Positions 52,926 through 61,031 of a DNA stretch of 64,000 nt are shown in pieces. The notes beneath the pieces are model-generated. The model was not told the DNA's origin. It saw only the letters and a program-made list of their open reading frames with translations, and ran no database searches. Source of the stretch: Ktedonobacterales bacterium (lineage in GTDB: Bacteria > Chloroflexota > Ktedonobacteria > Ktedonobacterales > DATBGS01); contig DATBHW010000076.1 in assembly GCA_036557285.1 (NCBI GenBank), positions 1 through 64,000 on the forward strand. The letters run 5' to 3'. The position numbers were made by a program, and so were the translations under genes. Every line of letters begins with the position of its first letter. Position 1 is the stretch's first letter.

Positions 52926-54159
52926 CTCTGGCCGCCCAATTTACCCACCAGGCCAGGGCTTCGATAGCCCTGGCGCGGCGGGCTGCGGTTCTGGCAAAGC
53001 GTATTTCCTGGCCCATCGTCTCACCGCAGGTCAGCACGGTGCGCGCCGCCGCCAGATCAACCAGCAGCCGCCACTGCGCAGCGCCGATGTCCAGACCACG
53101 CCGCGCCAGATGCAGGACCAGACGCTCGCGGTAATAGAGCAGGGCCAGGCGTGTATCAACCGTTCGCCAGGCAAAGAGCAGCCAGAACGGATCAAAACTC
53201 GCCGGGCCAGCCGTCGCCAGCGCCCAATCAATCAAAATCGTGCGGCTGCCAGGATACCCGCCATATCTCCCGCCTATCCCACGTTCGCCGGGCAGGCTGC
53301 CCATGTTCGGCGGCCAGGCGTCGCCATGCAGCAGCGTTGACGGAACACTGGCGGCGTCTGCCAGAAAAGCTGCCGGAGCATCAAAGACCCGCTGAACCTT
53401 GCCGAGCGCCTCCGCTGGCCCATACGTGAAGAAGGCTTCCCAGCCAGCCTGTGACACAGGCAGATAGGGGTGGGCGTCACCTGTGGCAAGCTGCGCCTGT
53501 ATGGCCGCCGGGGCAAGCATCAACGACGCTTGCTCCACCGTAGCCAGCGCAAACCGCGCGGCGTCCAGGCGCGCGTCTTGCCAGTAGTGCGCGTGCAGCC
53601 GGGCCAGGTGATCGAGATACAGCCTCAACTGGCCGGGCGGCGCCGGGGCAAAGCAATCCTCTAACGTCCCCAGCCAGCGCGTCACATCCGCCAGCAGCAG
53701 CGCGGCCTCTCCGGTGTCTTCATCGTATGCAGCCGCCAGCACCGGCACACAGAGCGCGCGGGGCGCATCGGCCAGCAGCCCATGCCGCCAGAGCTGCGCC
53801 TCTCGACAGCGCGTATCGCCGCTGGAGCGCATCAGCCAGCTTTGGTCGGGCTTGATGCGCTTGAAGATCAGCGGAAGCGTATCCCGTCGAACTCCTGTCG
53901 GCCCTTTAATGGCAAGCTCCACCAGCAAGCGTTCCAGATGCGCGCCCGAAACGCCGCCCTTCAGCGGCTCCTGGCGTACCCCTACGACACGCCCTCGCAG
54001 ATTACGGCCTCTAGAAGAAATGGCCTCACTCCCTTTCGGACAGTGAGGCCAGCACAGCGATGATCTGCTCAGCACTGTTTCCAGCGCATCTGGTTGCAGC
54101 AACTGCTCTGGTCGCTGCCAGACCAGCCGCTCGCCCGTCATTCGGCTGGCTTCAGTCAC
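52897..54159 (-). CDS. APH/EcKinase-like phosphotransferase
   Basis: The protein is 420 residues from GTG 54157-54159; starts further upstream would run into the MITE flank. Kinase-like fold motifs are STLLHGDAWPPNMG (catalytic loop, HGDxxPxN) and TILIDWALATAGPASFDPFW (metal-binding Asp). The N-terminal lobe carries HLERLLVELAIKGPTG and a TRWLGTLEDCF linker. It phosphorylates a small molecule of unknown identity; aminoglycoside, choline-like or other substrates are all possible. Confidence 0.82.
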   Translation of the reverse strand: MTEASRMTGERLVWQRPEQLLQPDALETVLSRSSLCWPHCPKGSEAISSRGRNLRGRVVGVRQEPLKGGVSGAHLERLLVELAIKGPTGVRRDTLPLIFKRIKPDQSWLMRSSGDTRCREAQLWRHGLLADAPRALCVPVLAAAYDEDTGEAALLLADVTRWLGTLEDCFAPAPPGQLRLYLDHLARLHAHYWQDARLDAARFALATVEQASLMLAPAAIQAQLATGDAHPYLPVSQAGWEAFFTYGPAEALGKVQRVFDAPAAFLADAASVPSTLLHGDAWPPNMGSLPGERGIGGRYGGYPGSRTILIDWALATAGPASFDPFWLLFAWRTVDTRLALLYYRERLVLHLARRGLDIGAAQWRLLVDLAAARTVLTCGETMGQEIRFARTAARRARAIEALAWWVNWAARVIERRGWDQ

Positions 54160-54191
54160 GACTATTCCGCCGTTTCTTATGTATCTACGTT

Positions 54192-54318
54192 GGTTCCACC
54201 ACCTATTGGGGGTTGCCACTTGTAGCGCCGCCTTCCAGGCGGCTGGTCGCTGGCCGCCTTCCAGGCGGCGCTACAAGTACCATGCCTCGCTTGCCAACAT
54301 CTCATGTGTGGTGGAACC
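54192..54318. mobile_element. 127-bp MITE with 11-bp terminal inverted repeats and perfect 9-bp target duplication
   Basis: GGTTCCACCAC (54192-54202) and GTGGTGGAACC (54308-54318) are exact inverted repeats. ATCTACGTT flanks both sides (54183-54191 and 54319-54327). Inside, CACTTGTAGCGCCGCC and GGCGGCGCTACAAGTACC are arms around a short core. It has no coding capacity. It is the cleanest copy of the family and defines its ends. Confidence 0.85.
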
Positions 54319-54347
54319 ATCTACGTTTCTCAGGTATCTATCAGGTA

Positions 54348-55319
54348 TCAGTGGATAAACCAGACGCCTGAGCCGACATGAATGTAACGATAGTTCACGC
54401 GAGCGAACCCGCCGCCGTTCCAATTAAAATTCATCTCGCTCACCAGCACCCAGCCACCGGTCAACAGCTTTTCCACATGCGAGACATGGCCCTGGGGACT
54501 CGCTCCCTGCACACCCGGCGCAAAAACGACCGTCGCGTTGGCCGCAGGGGTCGAGGTGACCGTGTATCCACGCGCACGCGCGCCGTTGGCCCAATTCATG
54601 GCGGCGCCCATGCCCGCCAGGTTCTCATCGGGCCGCTTGTATTGCGCCCACCACACACACTGACCAAACACGCTGGCCCAGGGATCATTTGCAGGCTCGG
54701 TGACGGCAAAACTGGGATACCCCGGCGGGGGTGTTCCGTTCGAGTAGGGGCCATCAGGCGTGTAGGTTGGCGGAGGTGGCGGCGGAGGTGGTTTCGGTGT
54801 CGGGGTCACTTCCGGTGTCCTGGACCCGACCCGAGGGTTATGCGCCGTCACAGGAATGGATGCGATGCCAGCCTGAGAACCTGATGGATCCATTGGCGTA
54901 GGCGCGACAGTCGTTGGGCTGACGCCCACTCCAAATGCCAGCATGCCTACATGCGAGCCAAGCAACGTTGCGCTCACTCCCAGCAGCGCCAGCAGTGCCG
55001 CTGCCACTACGATCATCCGACGGCGTAACATCCAGTGCTGGCGGCGGGCGAAGCTCGCAGACTTGCGAGGCGATAGCCCACTGCTCGTCACTGACTCTGT
55101 CACTGTGGCAGCCGCTTCCCCATCCTGGTCTGCTGTCAATCCGCGAAGCGCAGCCCGAAAAGCGCGTGTGCTGCTCCCTTCAGGGGGCAGGTCAACATCT
55201 TGCTCGTCGAAGCCAGGAAGTCTACAGAGGCCAACCCGTGAAAGCGGCGCACGCTCATCTGATCGAAAGTGCATTCGATACTCTGGTCCTTTCTCTCTTG
55301 ACAAAACCCGTCCTCCCAT
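54348..55319 (-). CDS. membrane-anchored CHAP-domain protein (cell-wall hydrolase type)
   Basis: The protein has about 323 residues; the start is uncertain (ATG 55317-55319, or an internal ATG at 55272-55274). A cytoplasmic N-terminus of about 100 residues is followed by one helix (MIVVAAALLALLGVSATLLG), a Pro-rich spacer (TPKPPPPPPPPTYTP), then a CHAP domain: catalytic Cys in FGQCVWWAQYKRP, AMNWANGARARGYTV, and His in SPQGHVSHVEKLL with VSEMNFNW. It would cleave peptidoglycan cross-links or stem peptides outside the membrane. Confidence 0.85.
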   Translation of the reverse strand: MGGRVLSREKGPEYRMHFRSDERAPLSRVGLCRLPGFDEQDVDLPPEGSSTRAFRAALRGLTADQDGEAAATVTESVTSSGLSPRKSASFARRQHWMLRRRMIVVAAALLALLGVSATLLGSHVGMLAFGVGVSPTTVAPTPMDPSGSQAGIASIPVTAHNPRVGSRTPEVTPTPKPPPPPPPPTYTPDGPYSNGTPPPGYPSFAVTEPANDPWASVFGQCVWWAQYKRPDENLAGMGAAMNWANGARARGYTVTSTPAANATVVFAPGVQGASPQGHVSHVEKLLTGGWVLVSEMNFNWNGGGFARVNYRYIHVGSGVWFIH

Positions 55320-55559
55320 CACCCGGCAGTGGGCGAGACCACCTGAGCGACAGGGACGATAGGGACATTAAGAACAAGTATGCCATACAGGCGCGCCAAA
55401 ACCCGCTGTATAGGATAAAGCAGGACTTATTGGCTGCCCCGTTGGGGTATTTTTCGAGCGAGTGGGATTGTGATATGCTAAGAGAGAGGCGCAGCAGACA
55501 GGAAGGCCAGGCCCAATGCCAAGGCTCTGTTGCAGCGCAGTGAAAGGCGGTTTTTAGCT

Positions 55560-56033
55560 ATGGATGACCCGGTTGCGCGTTTCCAGAAATCTCAGGAGGA
55601 GTTGGAGGCCGTCATCGCGCGTTTTTCCGATGAAGAACTGACAACACCCGGAAAACTGGGGGATTGGTCATTACGAGAAGTGCTGGCGCACATCGCCGCC
55701 TGGGATCGCTGGGGGCAGCGCGCTATCGAGGTGCGCCTCACAGAAAATGACCTGCCCGCCAACATGCTGGAAGAGGCGCGCAATCCCGACCCCTTCAACG
55801 CTCGCGCCGCCGAAGCATGGAAGGGATATGATGCCAGGCAGGCGCGCGCTGATTTTGCAGAGGCGTATAACGATCTCATCAGTTTCCTGAAGGCCACCCC
55901 ACACGAAAAACTCTATCGCCAGATTCCCCGGCCTAATGGGAAAACGACCAACCCTACGGCAAGCCTGACCGCTTTGGCGCGCCACAAAGATGAACACCGC
56001 GCGCTCTTAGAGGAATTGCTCGCCAATCAGTGA
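55560..56033 (+). CDS. ClbS/DfsB (DinB-like) four-helix-bundle protein
   Basis: The 157-residue protein is from ATG 55560. FSDEELTTPGKLGDWSLREVLAHIAAWDRWG is the family's start (parts: GDWSLREVL, HIAAWDRWG) and HKDEHRALLEELL its metal-site end. Related proteins are hydrolases or thiol-dependent transferases of the DinB superfamily. There is no operon partner on the 5' side. The 230 bases upstream to the CHAP gene hold no recognised element. Confidence 0.8.
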   Translation: MDDPVARFQKSQEELEAVIARFSDEELTTPGKLGDWSLREVLAHIAAWDRWGQRAIEVRLTENDLPANMLEEARNPDPFNARAAEAWKGYDARQARADFAEAYNDLISFLKATPHEKLYRQIPRPNGKTTNPTASLTALARHKDEHRALLEELLANQ

Positions 56034-56049
56034 GGCGCTTTTCCTGTGA

Positions 56050-56055
56050 TACAAT
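56050..56055 (+). promoter_or_regulatory. candidate extended -10 promoter of the HxlR gene
   Basis: TGATACAAT gives a TGn-extended -10 (TACAAT 56050-56055), 83 bases before the HxlR start. No -35 box was found. Confidence 0.3.
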
Positions 56056-56137
56056 GCTGCTTTAGAACAGTTTTTAGAAGGTCTTGAGCCTGTAGGCGAT
56101 AGGAAGCGGCCTGGTAGAAGAGAAGAAGGGCCATATC

Positions 56138-56515
56138 ATGAGTCAAGAGCTTGAGGCGGGGCACCTGGCGCCCCCGATAGCCGAAGAACACCATCTCTCA
56201 GCGTTCTGTCCCCGCTATCATCATGCTATGGAATTGATTGGCCGACGCTGGACCGGGGTTATCTTGCGTGTCCTCATTAATGGCCCTCACCGTTTTAACG
56301 AATTGCTCGCTGCCATCCCCGGCCTCTCTGACCGGCTCTTAAGCGAACGCCTCCGCGAGCTTGAAGCGGAAGGGCTGGTCATCCGCCATGTCCTACCAGG
56401 GCCACCTGTCCGCGTAGAATACTCGCTGAACGAGCGCGGCTATGATCTGGAGCAGGTGATCCGCTCTATCGCGGCCTGGGCGGAAAAATGGCTCCCCTCC
56501 CCCCAGGATGGCTGA
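56138..56515 (+). CDS. HxlR-family winged-helix transcriptional regulator
   Basis: The 125-residue regulator has CPRYHHAMELIGRRWTGVIL (one N-terminal Cys before the helix, as in redox-sensing HxlR proteins), the HTH LINGPHRFNELLAAIPGLSD, then RLLSERLRELEAEGLV and wing RVEYSLNERG. It probably senses an electrophile or redox state and controls a nearby gene; the DfsB gene upstream is a candidate. The Cys is the only one in the protein. Confidence 0.88.
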   Translation: MSQELEAGHLAPPIAEEHHLSAFCPRYHHAMELIGRRWTGVILRVLINGPHRFNELLAAIPGLSDRLLSERLRELEAEGLVIRHVLPGPPVRVEYSLNERGYDLEQVIRSIAAWAEKWLPSPQDG

Positions 56516-56524
56516 GGCTTCAGA

Positions 56525-56544
56525 GCGCGCTACTCGTAGCGCGC
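56525..56544. terminator. 20-base palindrome after the HxlR gene
   Basis: GCGCGCTAC and GTAGCGCGC are perfect 9-bp arms with a 2-base centre, beginning 10 bases after the HxlR stop. No U tract follows, so termination is uncertain. Confidence 0.4.
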
Positions 56545-56561
56545 CCTCAGCCAGCAGAGAT

Positions 56562-56605
56562 ACAAGATATTGATTACTCAAGCGGCCAAACCCCATATCT
56601 TGGGT
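56562..56605 (+). terminator. terminator-like region with two competing hairpins
   Basis: AAACCC (56588-56593) and GGGTTT (56602-56607) form a short stem followed by further T residues. CAAGATAT (56562-56569) can instead pair with ATATCTTG (56596-56603), which shares bases with the terminator stem. It lies about 240 bases before the sedolisin gene. It could be a plain terminator for HxlR or an attenuator. Confidence 0.4.
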
Positions 56606-56840
56606 TTTTTGCTGTTTTTCGCGGGTAGGACTAAAGATTGCTGCCTGGGGGCCATGAACGACGGGAATCGAACTGTGATGGGCTTCACTGCTGGGATGTT
56701 GCGTAACTACTTTCATTTGATGACATTCTCCACTACACTACTAAAGGGCATTCTGCTGCGGGATGATTTCGTCTCCCTGGGTGTCTGCTGCAACGGGAGC
56801 AAACCGCATGAGCCACGAATGTTGGCAGAGGAGGATACAC

Positions 56841-58610
56841 GTGAAAGTAGTACATATCGTCGCCTCGATGACCCGGCTACCACGAGGCGCCAGGCGAATA
56901 GCACAGCAGCCGTGGCTCATTGGGATGTTGGCCGCCTTACTCCTATTGAGTGGTTGTGGAGGTTCTCCAGAGCCGCAGCCATCGCGCTCTACGTATTTGC
57001 CGCCGCTTCCGGCCCTCTCAGGGCTGCCAACTGCGGCGCTGCAAGGAAAACTCATTGGCTTGCTGCCGCTTGACCAAACGCTTCAGTTGACAATTGGCTT
57101 AAAAATCAATCGGCAGGCGTTGGCCCAGGCAGCACAAGACATCTATGACCCCTCTTCGCCGCGCTACGGCCAATATCTCTCCCCACAACAAGTGGCCGAG
57201 CAGTTTGGCGCAGACGCGGAAACCGTCCAGCACGTGACCACCTGGCTTACTCAGCAGGGGTTTCAAGTGGTCAACGCCAGCCCACTGAGAACCACCTTGA
57301 CCGTACAGGCCACCGTCCTACAAATAGCAAAAGCCTTTCAGATTGTTCTCCAGCAGCGGTCGCTGAATGGGCAAGACTTCTTTGGACCAAATCAAGCCCC
57401 CGTCTTGCCAGCCGATATTGCGCCGTTGGTTACGGCCATCATCGGGCTGGATAACTTTGCCCACTTCCAGGGCCAACTGAGTCGGTTGCACAGCAGTTCT
57501 CCCCAGCAGAAGCAATCCCCAAAACTTGGCGACTGTACGCTGTATAGCCTGATGGGACTGACGCGGGACCAACTGGCGCAGGCATATTCCTTCGACGCCC
57601 TCTATAAGCAGGGAATCCGAGGCCAGGGAATGAAAATAGGCATCGTGGAGGTAGGTGAGTCTTATGATCGCCACGATGTCGCCAATTACGCCGCCTGCAA
57701 CGACGTGAACCTGCAAGTGCGCAATGTGGATGTAGATGGTCGAGTACCGGCTGGCCCCGGAGCGGGAGAGGGGGCGCTGGACCTTGAATTGATCGCCGGA
57801 CTGGCGCCCCAGGCGCAGTTGATTGACTATCAATCCCCCCAACCCGACGACAAGAGCTTTCTGGATGTCTTGAATCGGATCGCCGTAGACGATGAGGTGC
57901 AGGTAGCCAGTATCAGCTATGGCATAGGAGAGGGGCAGGTCACGCCCGCTTATATGGCCCAGTATGGGCAAACCCTGCAACTGATGGCGGTGGAGGGGAT
58001 CAGCGTCTTCATTTCCAGTGGGGATTGCGCCGCCTTTACCGATGGCGTGTTTGGTCAGCTTGTGGTGAGCTTCCCAGCGAGCGCGCCCTGGGCCATTGGC
58101 GTGGGAGGCACCAGCCTGAAGGGCGGGGAGCGCGCCTGGGAAGCGGGAAGCCCGGATAAATCGAAGTGCGGGAATACGTGGGGGACTGGCGGAGGCGTCA
58201 GCCAGAATAAAAACTTCCCTCTGCCACCCTGGCAGGCGGGGCAGGGAGTCCAGAACTCGTTCTCGAACGGCAATCGCCAGGTGCCAGATGTCGCCGCCGC
58301 TGCTGATGGCATTGCCATCTATTATCAGGGGTTCTGGCTGGGAGTGGGAGGCACCAGCGCGGCAGCCCCCATCTGGGCTGCTGGGGCGCTGCTGGTCGAT
58401 CAGGCGCTGCGCAAGCAAGGGAAGCCCAATCTAGGGGGGCCGCCGACCATCTACCAGCTTGCCAATCATCCAGGGAAGTTTCATCCCTTCCACGACATCA
58501 AAAACGGAACGAACCTCTATTATAAAACCGGACCAGGATGGGATTATCCCACAGGCTGGGGAACGCCGAACTTCCTTGAGATCGCCCGCGCGCTGGGAGG
58601 GCTTTCCTGA
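56841..58610 (+). CDS. sedolisin-type serine-carboxyl peptidase (S53) lipoprotein
   Basis: The 589-residue protein starts at GTG 56841, with GGAGG six bases upstream. It has a lipoprotein signal ending LLSGC (C39). An inhibitory Pro-kumamolisin prodomain follows (ALAQAAQDIYDPSSPRYGQY, QYLSPQQVAEQFG), then the S53 catalytic domain: Glu and Asp in GEGALDLELI (ExxxD), oxyanion Asp in SSGDCAAF, Ser in GGTSAAAPIWA, and the calcium site in FHDIKNG with WDYPTGWGTP. It is a secreted acid protease and could supply peptides for the OppABCDF importer. Confidence 0.92.
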   Translation: MKVVHIVASMTRLPRGARRIAQQPWLIGMLAALLLLSGCGGSPEPQPSRSTYLPPLPALSGLPTAALQGKLIGLLPLDQTLQLTIGLKINRQALAQAAQDIYDPSSPRYGQYLSPQQVAEQFGADAETVQHVTTWLTQQGFQVVNASPLRTTLTVQATVLQIAKAFQIVLQQRSLNGQDFFGPNQAPVLPADIAPLVTAIIGLDNFAHFQGQLSRLHSSSPQQKQSPKLGDCTLYSLMGLTRDQLAQAYSFDALYKQGIRGQGMKIGIVEVGESYDRHDVANYAACNDVNLQVRNVDVDGRVPAGPGAGEGALDLELIAGLAPQAQLIDYQSPQPDDKSFLDVLNRIAVDDEVQVASISYGIGEGQVTPAYMAQYGQTLQLMAVEGISVFISSGDCAAFTDGVFGQLVVSFPASAPWAIGVGGTSLKGGERAWEAGSPDKSKCGNTWGTGGGVSQNKNFPLPPWQAGQGVQNSFSNGNRQVPDVAAAADGIAIYYQGFWLGVGGTSAAAPIWAAGALLVDQALRKQGKPNLGGPPTIYQLANHPGKFHPFHDIKNGTNLYYKTGPGWDYPTGWGTPNFLEIARALGGLS

Positions 58611-58611
58611 G

Positions 58612-58700
58612 CAGATTCGCCTGGAAGGCGGCCACCTGTAGCGCCGCCTTCCAGGCAGCCAGCCGTTGAGCCGCCTTCCAGGCGGCGCTGCAAGTCGGGG
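58612..58700. repeat. GC-rich palindromic intergenic element copy
   Basis: CACCTGTAGCGCCGCCTTCC and AAGGCGG arms recur around a short core, closing with GGCGGCGCTGCAAGT. Terminal modules are worn. It separates convergent genes. Confidence 0.65.
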
Positions 58701-58730
58701 CCGCAAGCATTCATCATGCTGTGGCCCTAT

Positions 58731-59189
58731 TCACTGCTCAGGAACGGGAGCCTCCTTCTCTTCAGCCAGCGCCTGAAAGCGGCGCTGGCGCTCCGCATGG
58801 GTGATCTGCACCGCTCGCTGGACCGCTTCGACAAGCTTGCGTGGGGTGACGGGTTTGACCAGATACTGATCAGCGCCAGACGCGAGGCCCACAAACCGAT
58901 TTTTCTCCTGGGCCAGCGCCGTGAGCATGATGAGCGGCGTTTCCGCCGAATCGGGATCACCGCGCAGGGCTTTCGCCAATTGATAGCCATCTAACCCTGG
59001 CATAATAACGTCTATAATCACACAGTCTGGATGCCCCTCGAAGAACCGCTCAAGTCCCTCCACGCCGTTCCTCGCACGTATCACAGTAAACCGTCCGAGC
59101 AACTCCAGGCCATCGGTGAGTAATTGAAGAAGATTGGGGTCATCATCAACGATGAGTACCGTATAGTTCTTGCCGCCCGCAGAGGTCAT
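58731..59189 (-). CDS. CheY-like response regulator
   Basis: The 152-residue protein is a lone receiver domain: acidic pair in VLIVDDDPNLL, acceptor Asp in CVIIDVIMPGLDG, Thr in IMLTALAQ, and Lys in YLVKPVTP. A C-terminal helix of about 30 charged residues follows. No cognate kinase is adjacent. It starts 87 bases downstream of trehalose synthase on the same strand. Confidence 0.9.
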   Translation of the reverse strand: MTSAGGKNYTVLIVDDDPNLLQLLTDGLELLGRFTVIRARNGVEGLERFFEGHPDCVIIDVIMPGLDGYQLAKALRGDPDSAETPLIMLTALAQEKNRFVGLASGADQYLVKPVTPRKLVEAVQRAVQITHAERQRRFQALAEEKEAPVPEQ

Positions 59190-59276
59190 GTGCTGGCCCT
59201 TTCCTTTCTCCAGCCCTGTCTGGCTGGAGGAAAGCTTGACAAGCGCCTAAAACCTACGATTGATGGGAGAAGCCCT

Positions 59277-60968
59277 TCAAGGAGCGCCGCCAGATACCAC
59301 TGCCTGGTCCTGTAGGTGGCATCCGTCATGAGCCACCCTGAACCAATAAAATCCATGCGGGCCAAGCGAGAGAAAATATGGCTCCTCACGCACAGGAGGG
59401 AACTGTGTTTCCCCGATCAGTTCGATGAGCGACATCCCACGAAAACGCTGGAGGTCTAATTCAACCGGCTGCGAGAAGCGCGAAAGATTCGCCACAACCA
59501 GTACGGTTTGCTCGCCGTCGCTGCGCAGGTACGCCAGCACCTTCTTGTTCTCCGGGCGCAAAAACTCGATAGAGCCGCGCCCAAAGACAGGATAGCGTTT
59601 GCGGATGCGAATCATGCGCCTGGTCCAATTGAGCAGCGACGACGGGCTGCGCTGTTGGGCTTCAACATTTACAGCCTGATAGCCAAACACCGGGTCCATA
59701 ATCAGTGGGCTATACAGCGCCGCTGTATCGGCGCGCGAGAAACCAGCGTTGCGATCACCGCTCCACTGCATGGGTGTGCGCACGCCATTGCGGTCGCCCA
59801 GGTAGATGTTATCCCCCATGCCCAGCTCATCGCCATAATAGATAATGGGGCTGCCGGGGAAGGTAAAGAGCAGACTGGTCATCAACTCAATTTGCCTGCG
59901 CCCATTGCCCAGCAAAGGCGCAAGGCGGCGACGAATCCCCAGGTTTATCTTCATACGAGGGTCTGTAGCGAACTCATGATACATATAGTCGCGTTCGGCG
60001 TCCGTCACCATCTCCAGCGTCAACTCATCATGATTACGTAGGAATAATCCCCACTGGCACACTGCCGGAATCCCAGGCGTCTGCTCGATAATATCAACAA
60101 TAGGCAGGCGATTTTCGCTGCGCAGGCTCATAAAAAGGCGCGGCATCACCGGAAAATTAAAGGCCATATGGCATTCATCGCCGTCACCAAAATACGCCCG
60201 CACGTCCTGGGGCCACTGATTCGCCTCGCAAAGCAAGATGCTGCCCGGATGGGATTTTTCAACAGCCCGGCGCACCTCGCGCAGATAGGCATGTGTTTCA
60301 GACAGGTTTTCGCAATTGGTACCCTCGCGCTCATACAGGTAGGGTACAGCGTCCATCCGAAAACCATCCACACCCATATCCAGCCAGAAACGAATCACCC
60401 TCGTCATCGCCCGATGCACCTGGGGATTAGCATAGTTCAGGTCTGGCTGGTGGCTGAAGAAACGATGCCAATAATAGGCTCCTGCTTCCATATCCCAGGA
60501 CCAGTTGGAGCGTTCCGTGTCAGTAAAGATGATGCGCGCGTCGGCATATTTCTGGTAGGTCTGGCTCCAGACGTAATAGTCACGATAGCGGGAATGCGGC
60601 GAACGGCGCGAATCCTGAAACCAGGGATGCTGGTCAGAGGTATGGTTCATGACCAGATCGGTAATGACGCGCATGCCCCGATGGTGCGCCGCTTTGAGAA
60701 AGGCGCGGAAATCAGCCAGCGTCCCATAGGAAGGGTGAATGTTGTAATAATCCGAAATGTCGTAGCCGTCATCTCGCAGCGGCGAAGGATAAAATGGCAG
60801 AACCCAGACGCAATCCACGCCCAGGTCTTGAAGGTAATCAAGCTTCTCCGTTAACCCGCGAAAATCCCCGGTCCCGTCCCCGTTACTATCGTAAAATGCT
60901 TTCACATGGAGTTCGTAGAAAACGGCATCCTTATACCACAAATCATCCGCACTCATACTCGTATCCAT
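59277..60968 (-). CDS. treS: trehalose synthase (maltose alpha-D-glucosyltransferase)
   Basis: The 563-residue GH13 enzyme interconverts maltose and trehalose. The N-terminal TIM barrel carries [14 protein letters not shown], nucleophile D206 in [10 protein letters not shown], acid/base E248 in [10 protein letters not shown], and D314 in [12 protein letters not shown]. The sequence [20 protein letters not shown] and [18 protein letters not shown] are characteristic of TreS. No maltokinase domain is fused. GAAGAGAA lies upstream of ATG 60966-60968. Trehalose suggests a stress or desiccation role. Confidence 0.92.
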   Translation of the reverse strand: MDTSMSADDLWYKDAVFYELHVKAFYDSNGDGTGDFRGLTEKLDYLQDLGVDCVWVLPFYPSPLRDDGYDISDYYNIHPSYGTLADFRAFLKAAHHRGMRVITDLVMNHTSDQHPWFQDSRRSPHSRYRDYYVWSQTYQKYADARIIFTDTERSNWSWDMEAGAYYWHRFFSHQPDLNYANPQVHRAMTRVIRFWLDMGVDGFRMDAVPYLYEREGTNCENLSETHAYLREVRRAVEKSHPGSILLCEANQWPQDVRAYFGDGDECHMAFNFPVMPRLFMSLRSENRLPIVDIIEQTPGIPAVCQWGLFLRNHDELTLEMVTDAERDYMYHEFATDPRMKINLGIRRRLAPLLGNGRRQIELMTSLLFTFPGSPIIYYGDELGMGDNIYLGDRNGVRTPMQWSGDRNAGFSRADTAALYSPLIMDPVFGYQAVNVEAQQRSPSSLLNWTRRMIRIRKRYPVFGRGSIEFLRPENKKVLAYLRSDGEQTVLVVANLSRFSQPVELDLQRFRGMSLIELIGETQFPPVREEPYFLSLGPHGFYWFRVAHDGCHLQDQAVVSGGAP

Positions 60969-61031
60969 TTCTCTTCACTAAAGCAGCCATCCCCTTTGTT
61001 TCCGTATCCAGCTTTTCCCCAGGCGCACCCA

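Noticed and set aside
54160-54219. Upstream extension of the APH-like kinase to 54219.
   Set aside because: The extra residues come from the MITE end and its flank. GTG 54159 is the first start outside the element.
56640-56700. Possible tRNA on the minus strand (GTTCGATTCCCGTCG resembles a T-arm).
   Set aside because: The T-stem does not pair (CACAG against CCCGT), and no D-arm, anticodon stem or acceptor stem could be built. At best it is a worn tRNA fragment.
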